Assembly: GCA_025358025.1 (NCBI GenBank) | Contig: JANYKW010000152.1 | Span: 1 to 34,987 of the forward strand | Length of the DNA: 34,987 nucleotides | Direction of reading: 5' to 3' | From: Bacteroidia bacterium | Lineage (GTDB): Bacteria; Bacteroidota; Bacteroidia; Bacteroidales; Prolixibacteraceae | Shown: piece by piece, positions 15,206-22,772 of the stretch | Position numbering within the stretch: position 1 is the stretch's first letter | How the letters are laid out: each line of letters starts with the position of its first letter | The notes under the pieces: model-generated | Told to the model about the DNA's origin: nothing | What the model saw: only the letters and a program-made list of their open reading frames with translations | Database searches by the model: none | Made by a program: the position numbers and the translations under genes

Positions 15206-16309
15206 CTACAACACCAAATATTGTGCGACACATTTTTCCATGGCGGCAGCATTTGTTTCCAAAACCTTCAGATAACCCAATTGAGACAGGGTTCTGACAC
15301 GGTTGTGTTCGGGATAGGATATTTTATAATAGGTATCGCCGTTCAGATAATCAGTCAGGAAGCGGATGGTTTGTTCCCAAACCATGTACCGGCAGGAGTA
15401 GACCAGACTTTCTTTTTCAAGCCGGGTAAGAAATTTATTGCTTTCAGAGAGATAACCACTGGTAAAGGCAACAAAATAATCGGTTTGGAAATAGATTTTG
15501 CGTGTATCTGCTTCGTCTTCCGCAGCACTGTTGCCAAGGGTCCGGATGGCATCCCCGAAATCAAAAAGGATGGTGCCGGGCATGACGGTATCCAGATCGA
15601 TGATGCAGAGGATATGGCCAGCCTTGTCGTACAGGATGTTGTTGATTTTGGTATCGTTGTGTGTGATGCGAAGGGGCAGTTTTCCTTCATCCAGCCAATT
15701 TTGAAGCTGCAGCATCTCGTCCGCCCTTTGCAGCAGCTGGTCTGTTTCCTGCGTCATTGCACTGCAACGACCGGCTTTGTCGTTCGAAATGGCATCCAGA
15801 AACTGCTGAAACCGGAGTTTCCCATTGTGGAAACCTGGAATAGTCTCTACCAGGGCCGTGCCATCCATGTCAGAAATTTGAAGCTGAAACTGCCCGAATG
15901 CTTTTCCTGCGCTGTAAGCCTGGTCGGAATCTGTTACCTCCTCGATCCCGTGTGAATCGCGGATATAGAGAAAGAGCGTCCAGAAATTGCCATCTTCATC
16001 CTGCACATGGTGATTCCCGTCGGTGGCTGCGAGATAATTCATCACCTTCCTGTCTGGTTCTGTTTCACCTCCGGCAACCAGTTTTTTACGGATATGATCC
16101 GTTACGCTTACGATGTTGTTCAGCATTCCGGGTACGTCTTTGAATACCAGGTGGTTCTTGCGTTGCAGGATGAAATCTGGAGCCACATTTCCGTTGGTAC
16201 GAAGGAGGAAAGTATCGTTGATATGACCATGGCCAAATGGTTTCCATTCAGCGATCTCTTCGGTTCTTCCGAAGGCGTTTAAAAAATGGAAGATCTTTTG
16301 GTCGTTCAT
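15206..16309 (-). CDS. NahK/MdsC-like sugar kinase (APH-fold phosphotransferase)
   Basis: A 367-residue protein of the aminoglycoside-phosphotransferase fold, closest in character to N-acetylhexosamine 1-kinase (NahK) and the Bacteroidota MdsC-type proteins. The glycine-rich N-lobe motif is GHGHINDTF at 26-34. The catalytic loop is HNDTKINNILYD at 217-228, and the metal-binding part is IDLDTVMPG then DFGD at 250-253. NahK phosphorylates GlcNAc/GalNAc at C1 in the cytoplasm. The ATG at 16309 is preferred over an in-frame GTG at 16372, which would add an unconserved 21-residue basic leader. It is last in a transporter-nucleotidyltransferase-kinase row, which supports sugar activation. Confidence 0.8.
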   Translation of the reverse strand: MNDQKIFHFLNAFGRTEEIAEWKPFGHGHINDTFLLRTNGNVAPDFILQRKNHLVFKDVPGMLNNIVSVTDHIRKKLVAGGETEPDRKVMNYLAATDGNHHVQDEDGNFWTLFLYIRDSHGIEEVTDSDQAYSAGKAFGQFQLQISDMDGTALVETIPGFHNGKLRFQQFLDAISNDKAGRCSAMTQETDQLLQRADEMLQLQNWLDEGKLPLRITHNDTKINNILYDKAGHILCIIDLDTVMPGTILFDFGDAIRTLGNSAAEDEADTRKIYFQTDYFVAFTSGYLSESNKFLTRLEKESLVYSCRYMVWEQTIRFLTDYLNGDTYYKISYPEHNRVRTLSQLGYLKVLETNAAAMEKCVAQYLVL

Positions 16310-16400
16310 TTGATTGATGTGATGATTATTTAATTTTTGTCTTCCGTTCGAAAAAACAGATTTCCATTTCACTGCATTCTACCGCGAACGGTGCTTTTCG

Positions 16401-16441
16401 GTGTTTTCCTACACAGGGCAACGCCCTGTGTAGGAAAACAC
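16401..16441. repeat. REP-like perfect palindrome (19-nt arms)
   Basis: GTGTTTTCCTACACAGGGC (16401-16419), a 3-nt loop AAC, and the exact complement at 16423-16441. A smaller hairpin of the same GGGC/GCCC flavour, GCCCT-GCA-AGGGC, follows at 16456-16468. CAGGGC..GCCCTG palindromes of this type recur as REP-like elements in Bacteroidota genomes. No T-run follows on either strand, so it is not a standard terminator. Confidence 0.85.
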
Positions 16442-16515
16442 CCACTTTGACCTGCGCCCTGCAAGGGCAGTATAATATATTGTATACCAATGTAATGGCC
16501 AGTAATTTATCTTAT

Positions 16516-16570
16516 CCGTCCCTCCGTCCCTCCGTCTCTCCGTCTCTCTGTCTCTCCGTCTCTCCGTCCT
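16516..16570. repeat. 8-bp tandem repeat (CCCTCCGT / CTCTCCGT)
   Basis: About seven octamers alternating CCCTCCGT, CTCTCCGT and CTCTCTGT. The run ends 2 nt from the stop codon of the nucleotidyltransferase gene (16573-16575) and is purine-rich on that gene's strand, like the heptamer arrays after nadK and pdxJ. Confidence 0.85.
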
Positions 16571-16572
16571 TT

Positions 16573-17469
16573 CTACCACAAATGCACCGGGTACACCTCA
16601 TCCTCAATCAGACGGGCTATCCTCCCTTTCACGATGGGTTTGTCTTCGATGTAAGTGACTCCAAACCAGGGAGAATCACATTCTATCACCTTGGTCCTGA
16701 TGTTGCCGTTCAGGATGTTGTCGTTGATTAGCAGAGGTATATAGTATTCTGATTTCAGTTCGGAGCCGTGGTGGGTCAGAAAACGGATAAATCCTTCTTT
16801 GATGTAACCAAAAACATTGGGTTTTAGTCCCCAGAAATTCATCGAAACCGGACTTTTGGGATCCAGCCTGTGACGGCCATCTTCTTCGTAAAAGAAGATT
16901 CCATCGGGCTCACCAATGATTTTCGTACGTTCGACTACATTGGTCAGATATTCGTTTGTATCGGTTGAACAAACTCCCCTGGAGACTGATCCGTGGTCGG
17001 AAAGGGTATTTTCCACGTTGTATCCAATCATGGCATACTCGCGGGGATCGGTTGATGACGCAAGAAAACCTGCCATGGCCTGGTACGCCTTTGTCCCGTA
17101 AAAATCGTCGGCATTGATCACTGCCATTGGTTCGTTGGCAACGCCATCTGCCATCCAAAGGGCGTGGGCAGTACCCCAGGGTTTTTGCCGGTCGGGGGAG
17201 AGGGTAAAACCTTCGGGCAGTATATCGGGCGACTGGTAAACATATTCTACGGCTATCCGGCCTGCCAGTTTGGGATCAAACCGTGCTTTGAAAGCTGCTT
17301 CGAAATCGTGACGGATTACAAATACTACCTTCCCAAAACCGGCGCGGATGGCGTCGTAGAGGGAATAATCGATGATTGCTTCACCGTTTGGACCAACTTC
17401 GTCCAGTTGTTTTAAACCTCCGTAGCGGCTGCCCATTCCGGCAGCGAGAATAATGAGAGTAAGCTTCAT
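16573..17469 (-). CDS. Sugar-1-phosphate nucleotidyltransferase-like protein
   Basis: A 298-residue NTP-transferase-fold protein. The nucleotide-binding signature is LAAGMGSRYGGLKQ at residues 8-21 (Lys20), and the metal-binding segment is VINADDFYG at 117-125. LSPDRQKPWGTAHALW at 90-105 is the usual substrate-proximal loop, and ESDSPWFGVTYIEDK-like residues near the C-terminus are typical of Bacteroidota homologues. It would join an NTP and a sugar 1-phosphate to give an NDP-sugar. The exact nucleotide and sugar are not readable. There is no left-handed beta-helix, so it is not bifunctional GlmU. It lies between the transporter and the NahK-like kinase on the same strand. Confidence 0.8.
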   Translation of the reverse strand: MKLTLIILAAGMGSRYGGLKQLDEVGPNGEAIIDYSLYDAIRAGFGKVVFVIRHDFEAAFKARFDPKLAGRIAVEYVYQSPDILPEGFTLSPDRQKPWGTAHALWMADGVANEPMAVINADDFYGTKAYQAMAGFLASSTDPREYAMIGYNVENTLSDHGSVSRGVCSTDTNEYLTNVVERTKIIGEPDGIFFYEEDGRHRLDPKSPVSMNFWGLKPNVFGYIKEGFIRFLTHHGSELKSEYYIPLLINDNILNGNIRTKVIECDSPWFGVTYIEDKPIVKGRIARLIEDEVYPVHLW

Positions 17470-17493
17470 AAGAGAGGTATAATTTATTAGTGA

Positions 17494-17554
17494 TGGGCTA
17501 ACAGCTAACAGCTAACGGCTAAAAGCTATTAGCAATTAGCCGTTAGCCTTTAGC
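17494..17554 (-). repeat. CTAACAG/TTAGCCG heptamer inverted array
   Basis: Heptamer units form a hairpin with a perfect 12-bp stem (GCTAACGGCTAA at 17511-17522 with TTAGCCGTTAGC at 17536-17547). It sits immediately after the transporter stop codon on that gene's strand. It shares 24 identical nt (17497-17520) with 7284-7307. With no T-run it may act as an RNA 3'-end stabiliser or attenuator between the transporter and nucleotidyltransferase genes. Confidence 0.75.
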
Positions 17555-18832
17555 CTACCAGTTTTTTTTCTTGTATCCCCAGATTGAATAATAGATGAAG
17601 AGGATGTAACTGGGCAGCATCACCAGGTAGGCCAGCTGCGAACCATAAAGATCGGACAATTTACCCCAAAGCAGTGGAAGCAGTGCACCACCCAGGATGG
17701 CCATGATCAGCATGGCGGAACCTGTTTTGATGAAACGGCCCAAATTATGAATGGCAAGGGGCCAAATGGCGGGCCATACCAGTGCATTGGCAAATCCAAG
17801 GATGGCAATAAAGAATACTGAGGTAATTCCTGTTGTGCATACTGCAAACATCAGAAAAATTATCCCAAGAATTCCGGACCACTGCAGCGCAAATCGTTGG
17901 GAAATCACCTTTGGAATCAGGATAATTCCCAGGATATAGGCAAGCGTCATCGATACCAGGGTATAGGATGTAAATACTTTTGCACTGGAAATTTCAATAC
18001 CAAGCGACATACCGTACCGGATGATGGTGTCACCTGCAATAACCTCCGCTCCGACATAAAAGAAAAGCGTTAGTACGCCTAAAATCAGGTGCGGAAATTG
18101 CCAGATACTGGTTTTCGCCACTGAACCGTTCACTTCCATTTCGTCTTCGCTTTCGGCCTCAATTTCTGGTAGGGGAGAATATCTAACGCCAATACCAAGA
18201 AGGAAAAAGATGACGGTCATGACGCTGTAAGGGCCAATTACCCTGTTTGCCAGTTCATTCAGGGCAATAATTTTCGCAGATTCATCCATTTGTGCCAGAC
18301 TTGCTACAAATGAGTCACCATCATTCAGGATGTAATAGGCTAAAATAAGCGGAGCAATGGCACCTGCCATTTTATTGCAAATACCCATAATACTGATTCT
18401 TTGGGCTGCACTTTCCCTGGGACCTAAAATGGTCACATACGGATTAACGGCAGTCTGCAGGATGGTTAATCCTGTACCCAGAACGAACAAACCTGTCAGA
18501 AACATCCCGTACGTGCGGGTGGCTGCAGCGGGAATAAACAGCAAGGTTCCGAGGGCCATGACCCAGAGGCCAACCATCATCCCATTTTTGAATCCTGTTT
18601 TCTTCAACACCCAGGAGGAGGGGAGTCCCATCACGAAATAGGCGATATAAAAGGCAAATGCTACAAACATGGCCTGGAAATTGGTTAGCTGGCAAGCGAT
18701 CTTCAGATAGGGAATCAGGATACCGTTGAGCCAGGTGACAAACCCGAAAATAAAAAAGAGTACCGCGATGATGACCATCGGAATTAGATTGGAACCCGTC
18801 GATTTTGTTCCTGCAGGGGTGGATTTGGACAT
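17555..18832 (-). CDS. FucP-family MFS sugar:H+ symporter
   Basis: A 425-residue inner-membrane permease with about twelve hydrophobic segments, of the fucose/glucose/galactose (FucP) branch of the major facilitator superfamily. Recognisable stretches are FFIFGFVTWLNGILIPYLKIACQLTNFQA near the N-terminus, AFYIAYFVMGLPSSWVLKKTGFKNGM (the loop 2-3 motif), the helix-4 run QTAVNPYVTILGPRESAAQRIS with the conserved NPY, and ALVWPAIWPLAIHNLGRF in the second half. The downstream kinase and nucleotidyltransferase suggest import of a hexose or N-acetylhexosamine that is then phosphorylated at C1. ATG at 18832. The upstream region is filled by an AGAYATR array. Confidence 0.9.
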   Translation of the reverse strand: MSKSTPAGTKSTGSNLIPMVIIAVLFFIFGFVTWLNGILIPYLKIACQLTNFQAMFVAFAFYIAYFVMGLPSSWVLKKTGFKNGMMVGLWVMALGTLLFIPAAATRTYGMFLTGLFVLGTGLTILQTAVNPYVTILGPRESAAQRISIMGICNKMAGAIAPLILAYYILNDGDSFVASLAQMDESAKIIALNELANRVIGPYSVMTVIFFLLGIGVRYSPLPEIEAESEDEMEVNGSVAKTSIWQFPHLILGVLTLFFYVGAEVIAGDTIIRYGMSLGIEISSAKVFTSYTLVSMTLAYILGIILIPKVISQRFALQWSGILGIIFLMFAVCTTGITSVFFIAILGFANALVWPAIWPLAIHNLGRFIKTGSAMLIMAILGGALLPLLWGKLSDLYGSQLAYLVMLPSYILFIYYSIWGYKKKNW

Positions 18833-18877
18833 AAAAATTTGATTTTAGTAGTTTGTGGTGCAAAATAGGTAAAAAAG

Positions 18878-19000
18878 AGACATAAGACATAAGACATGAG
18901 ACATAAGACATAAGACATGAGACATAAGACATAAGACATGAGACATGAGATATGAGATATGAGATATGAGACATGAGATATGAGATATGAGATATGAGAC
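18878..19000. repeat. AGAYATR heptamer array with higher-order periodicity
   Basis: Seventeen heptamers plus 4 nt. The first nine are three copies of a 21-nt unit (AGACATA, AGACATA, AGACATG). The next eight are two copies of a 28-nt unit (AGACATG then three AGATATG). The array lies between the gamma-carbonic anhydrase stop (19041) and the transporter start (18832), both leftward. The same heptamers occur at 22491-22530 and 24294-24336. Confidence 0.9.
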
Positions 19001-19040
19001 TTAGGTGTTGAGAAAATCAAAAGTTCTCATGGCTCCTGTC

Positions 19041-19571
19041 TTATAGCTCACTTTCATCTTCCTTGTACCAGGATGCATATTTGTTGTAATTATTTGAAAT
19101 GCGGTTGATCTCGCCCTCGATTAATTCGGGACTGACTTCCTTGATTTTTTTTGCCGGTGATCCGCCGAAAACTGAACCTGTGTCAACGATCGTTCCTTTA
19201 GTTACTACAGCTCCGGCAGCAACAATCGAATTGCTATGCACGACTGCATCATCCAGTACCACGGCATTCATGCCGATAAGTACGTTATCGTGTATGGTAC
19301 AGCCATGAACAATGGCACCATGTGCTATGGATACATTGTTTCCAATATTGGTGGCTGATTTCTCAAAAGTGCCGTGAATGATGGCGTTGTCCTGGATATT
19401 TACATTGTTGCCAATCCGGATATAATTCACGTCACCGCGTAATACAGCCCCGAACCAAACGCTGCAATTATCACCAAGAACCGTATTGCCAATCAATACA
19501 GCATTCTCGGCCAGGAAACAATTCTTTCCCATGAGAGGAGTTTTCCCCTGCAAAGTTTTTATGATGGCCAT
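19041..19571 (-). CDS. Gamma-class carbonic anhydrase-like hexapeptide protein
   Basis: A 176-residue left-handed beta-helix protein built from hexapeptide repeats ([IVL]GxxxxI-type turns from about residue 15 to 145) and ending in a C-terminal helix. The three metal-binding histidines of gamma-carbonic anhydrases are in place: His66 in AIIHGT, and His84 and His89 in SIAHGAIVHG. RGD at 45-47 and the Gln60/Asp61 pair also match the YrdA/PaaY/CaiE group. Many members bind Zn or Fe, and only some show carbonic anhydrase activity, so function is not certain. ATG at 19571, divergent from korA across 56 nt. Confidence 0.88.
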   Translation of the reverse strand: MAIIKTLQGKTPLMGKNCFLAENAVLIGNTVLGDNCSVWFGAVLRGDVNYIRIGNNVNIQDNAIIHGTFEKSATNIGNNVSIAHGAIVHGCTIHDNVLIGMNAVVLDDAVVHSNSIVAAGAVVTKGTIVDTGSVFGGSPAKKIKEVSPELIEGEINRISNNYNKYASWYKEDESEL

Positions 19572-19585
19572 TTTCTAAAAAAGTT

Positions 19586-19593
19586 TAAATTTG
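19586..19593 (+). promoter_or_regulatory. -7 box for korAB
   Basis: TAAATTTG, a full TAnnTTTG match, 34 nt upstream of the preferred korA ATG at 19628. No clear TTTG is present 19-21 nt further upstream, where the divergent gene's start codon lies. Confidence 0.45.
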
Positions 19594-19627
19594 TGCATCA
19601 AAAATAGCAAATAATTAATTGAACGAT

Positions 19628-21469
19628 ATGTCCATTGAAACAAAAGTAATTGAACTTGAAGAGGTGTCGATCCGGTTTTCGGGAGACTCGGGTGATGGCA
19701 TGCAACTTACCGGAACACTCTTTTCTGATACATCCTCCCTCCTCGGGAATGATATTTCAACCTTTCCTGATTATCCTTCCGAGATCCGCGCGCCTCAGGG
19801 AACAGTAGCCGGTGTATCCGGGTTTCAGATTCAGTTTGGAAACAAAAAGGTGAGCACACCGGGTGATTTGGCCCATGTTCTGGTTGCTATGAATCCTGCA
19901 GCGGTGAAGGCCAATGCCAAATTCATGATGCCGGGAGGTACCATCTTTTATGATTCCGACAGTTTCAACCAAAAGAATTTTGAAAAGGCGAAGTTCGCGA
20001 CCGACGATCCTTTCACCGAACTCAACCTGATCGATTTTAACAAAGTCCCTGTTCCTGTTACCCAGCTTACCAGAGAGGCTTTGAAAGATCTCGAAATTGA
20101 CAACAAGAGTATCCTCCGCAGCAAGAACATGTTTGCCCTGGGTTTGATCTGCTGGGTATTTAGCCGTCCGCTGGATTATATCGAAACCTATCTGACAAAA
20201 AAATTTGGCAGGAAGGAGCAGGTGCTTGAATCCAATCTGAGGGTTTTGCATGCAGGATACAATTATGCCTGGAACCTGCAGCACATGACCCCGAGATATG
20301 TGGTTCATCCTGCCCCCATCGAAAAGGGTTTATACAGGAATATCAATGGAAATTATGCTACAGCCTGGGGTTTATTGGCTGCTGCCGAAAAGGCCGGATT
20401 GGAACTTTTCATTGGTTCTTATCCCATTACACCTGCCACAGAGGTATTGCAGGCTCTTTCGGAAAGAAAAGACCTGGGTGTTAAAAGTTTTCAGGCAGAA
20501 GATGAAATTGCCGGAATCTGTACCTCCATTGGGGCTGCATTTGCCGGCGATCTGGCTGTTACTTCCACCTCCGGTCCGGGTTTTGCCTTGAAATCAGAGG
20601 CACTTGGTTTGGGTGTGATCGCCGAATTACCCCTGGTAGTTGTCAATGTACAGCGTGGTGGTCCGTCGACGGGGCTTCCTACCAAAACAGAACAATCCGA
20701 TCTGCTCCAGACTTTGTATGGCAGAAACGGGGAGAGCCCGGTTGTCGTGGTTGCCGCATCGACACCTTCCGACTGTTTTCATTATGCCTATATGTCGGCA
20801 AAAATAGCATTGGAACGCATGGTTCCCGTGGTTTTGCTGACGGATGGCTTTCTTGGCAACGGAACAGAGCCATGGAAGGTTCCTTTGCTGGCTGAGCTTC
20901 CATCAATAACTCCCAGAATTGCCAGGGATGCCTCCAAATTCAAACCCTATCAACGCGATCCAAAGACTTTGGCACGCGAATGGGCATTCCCGGGGATGGA
21001 TGGATTTCAGCACAGGATTGGCGGTCTTGAAAAGGATGCTGCAGGAAATGTAAGCCATGATCCTGCCAATCACCAGCTGATGTGCGAAATCAGAAGAGAC
21101 AAGGTGGAGGCAGTGGCCGATATGATACCTGAAATAGAAGTGGTAGGAGAGAACTCCGGCGATTTGCTGGTGGTCGGATGGGGAGGCACACTGGGCCACC
21201 TCGACACCGCTGTGCGGGAGTTGCAGCTGGCCGGGACAAAAATCAGTCTGGCACAATTTAACTACATCAAACCACTTCCTTCCAATACAGCTTCAGTTTT
21301 TACAAACTTCAGGAAAATTGTGGTGTGCGAATTAAATCTGGGTCAGTTTATTGGCTATCTGCGCGATAAATTGCCTGAATTTAAATATCATCAATTCAAT
21401 AAAATTCAGGGACTTCCCTTCACCATACAAGAACTTTCGGATCATTTTATTAAACTCATAGCGGAATAA
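19628..21469 (+). CDS. korA: 2-oxoacid:ferredoxin oxidoreductase, fused gamma-alpha subunit
   Basis: A 613-residue subunit of 2-oxoglutarate (or related 2-oxoacid):ferredoxin oxidoreductase. The N-terminal gamma domain begins with VSIRFSGDSGDGMQLTG (about residues 10-26) and covers about 190 residues. The alpha domain starts near GNYATAWGLLAAAEKAGLELFIGSYPITPATE, the pyruvate-oxidoreductase core, and runs to about 480. A transketolase C-like part (GDLLVVGWGGTLGHLDTAVREL) closes it. With KorB it decarboxylates a 2-oxoacid to acyl-CoA and reduces ferredoxin, a typical anaerobic route. An in-frame TTG at 19619 exists but the ATG at 19628 is better. KorB follows after 2 nt. No separate ferredoxin-like delta subunit is seen. 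Confidence 0.92.
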   Translation: MSIETKVIELEEVSIRFSGDSGDGMQLTGTLFSDTSSLLGNDISTFPDYPSEIRAPQGTVAGVSGFQIQFGNKKVSTPGDLAHVLVAMNPAAVKANAKFMMPGGTIFYDSDSFNQKNFEKAKFATDDPFTELNLIDFNKVPVPVTQLTREALKDLEIDNKSILRSKNMFALGLICWVFSRPLDYIETYLTKKFGRKEQVLESNLRVLHAGYNYAWNLQHMTPRYVVHPAPIEKGLYRNINGNYATAWGLLAAAEKAGLELFIGSYPITPATEVLQALSERKDLGVKSFQAEDEIAGICTSIGAAFAGDLAVTSTSGPGFALKSEALGLGVIAELPLVVVNVQRGGPSTGLPTKTEQSDLLQTLYGRNGESPVVVVAASTPSDCFHYAYMSAKIALERMVPVVLLTDGFLGNGTEPWKVPLLAELPSITPRIARDASKFKPYQRDPKTLAREWAFPGMDGFQHRIGGLEKDAAGNVSHDPANHQLMCEIRRDKVEAVADMIPEIEVVGENSGDLLVVGWGGTLGHLDTAVRELQLAGTKISLAQFNYIKPLPSNTASVFTNFRKIVVCELNLGQFIGYLRDKLPEFKYHQFNKIQGLPFTIQELSDHFIKLIAE

Positions 21470-21471
21470 TC

Positions 21472-22488
21472 ATGTTGGAAACTTTAAATTATACGCTCAA
21501 GGATTTCAAGAGCGAGAACGAAGTAAGATGGTGTCCTGGCTGTGGTGACCATGCCGTTTTAAATGCCATCCAGAAGGCGATGGCTAATTTGGGTGTGCGT
21601 CACGAAGATTTTGCCGTTATCTCCGGAATCGGGTGTTCTTCCCGCTTCCCCTATTATATGAGCACCTATGGATTTCACACGATACATGGACGCGCTGCAG
21701 CCATTGCATCTGGTGTTAAATGCGCCAATCCCAAACTGACCGTATGGGAGATTACCGGTGACGGTGATGCGCTGGCTATTGGCGGAAATCACTTTATCCA
21801 TGCCATACGCAGAAACATTGATTTCAATATCGTCCTATTTAACAATAAGATATACGGATTAACCAAGGGACAATATTCGCCTACCACCGATCGTGGTTTT
21901 GTGACCAAGACTTCCCCGATGGGAACCATTGAAGATCCTTTCGTACCCGGACAGCTGGTTCTTGGAGCGGGTGGTACCTTTTTTGCGCGGTGTGTCGACA
22001 ACAATCTGAAGCATTCGCAGGAGATCTTTGAAGAGGCAGCCCGGTTTAAAGGAACTTCGGTGGTTGAGGTGCTTCAGAACTGCGTGATTTTCAACGATGG
22101 AGTGCACGAAGCGATCTCTGACCCCAAAACCAGGGAGGAGCATCAGATCTTTCTGAAACATGGTGAACCGATGATTTTTGGCAACAACCGCGACAAGGGA
22201 ATTGTGCTTGAAAAGGGCAAACTTAAAGTTGTAAAGGTGGGAGAAGGTGGAATTAGTATGGATGAGGTACTTGTTCACGACGCTGCTGATCAGGACGGAT
22301 TCTTGCAACAATCACTGATTAATATGAAATTGCCCGACTTTCCTGTAGCCATGGGGGTTATTCGCGCGGTTCCTTCCAAAGTCTACAATGAAGCGATGGA
22401 AGCCCAGATTGCTGAGGCAAAAGCTAAATCTAAAATTTCTTCTGTAGATCAGCTCTTGTCGAGCGGTAATACGTGGACGGTGGATTAG
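21472..22488 (+). CDS. korB: 2-oxoacid:ferredoxin oxidoreductase, beta subunit
   Basis: A 338-residue thiamine-diphosphate-binding partner of KorA. RWCPGCGDH at residues 19-27 holds a conserved Cys pair. The TPP/Mg motif starts at GDGD (96-99) and continues to the NN pair in IVLFNNKIYGLTKGQ (about 121-135). The C-terminal half carries the acyl-CoA-side loop. The length is standard for the two-subunit Kor type. The gene starts 2 nt after korA, so the two are co-translated; the transcript ends at the heptamer hairpin that begins 2 nt after its stop. Confidence 0.94.
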   Translation: MLETLNYTLKDFKSENEVRWCPGCGDHAVLNAIQKAMANLGVRHEDFAVISGIGCSSRFPYYMSTYGFHTIHGRAAAIASGVKCANPKLTVWEITGDGDALAIGGNHFIHAIRRNIDFNIVLFNNKIYGLTKGQYSPTTDRGFVTKTSPMGTIEDPFVPGQLVLGAGGTFFARCVDNNLKHSQEIFEEAARFKGTSVVEVLQNCVIFNDGVHEAISDPKTREEHQIFLKHGEPMIFGNNRDKGIVLEKGKLKVVKVGEGGISMDEVLVHDAADQDGFLQQSLINMKLPDFPVAMGVIRAVPSKVYNEAMEAQIAEAKAKSKISSVDQLLSSGNTWTVD

Positions 22489-22490
22489 GA

Positions 22491-22564
22491 AGATATGAGA
22501 TATGAGACATGAGATATGAGGCATGAGATAACCAAAATCTCTTCGTCTTATATCTCATTTTTTT
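22491..22564 (+). terminator. korAB terminator built from AGATATG heptamers
   Basis: Five heptamers (22491-22525) and a partial unit form the left arm. A 14-bp stem (22495-22508 with 22545-22558, one G-U pair) encloses a second, smaller GAGAT/ATCTC hairpin, and seven T follow at 22558-22564. This is a complete intrinsic terminator in which the 5' arm is a tandem repeat array. Confidence 0.75.
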
Positions 22565-22772
22565 GTTTGACTTTCTGACATAATTTAAGATAATGGTTAG
22601 GAATTTTCTATATAATTAACCATTTTTTTGCAACATATCGGCGAATTTGACGTTCAACACCATAGAGTTGATCCGATTTCAGCAAAATCTTGATTCAAAG
22701 GATCAGATCCCCTTATCATAGCTATGCACCTTTATCATTTGATATTGGTGTTTTAATTTTTAAAATTCAACA

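Noticed and set aside
16401-16441. CRISPR or terminator at the 19-nt palindrome
   Set aside because: No spacers or repeated copies nearby and no T-run on either side.
18444-19020. Leftward open frames reading SHISYLISHVSCLMSY-type repeats upstream of the transporter
   Set aside because: Also a translated heptamer array fused to the antisense or shifted frame of the transporter gene.
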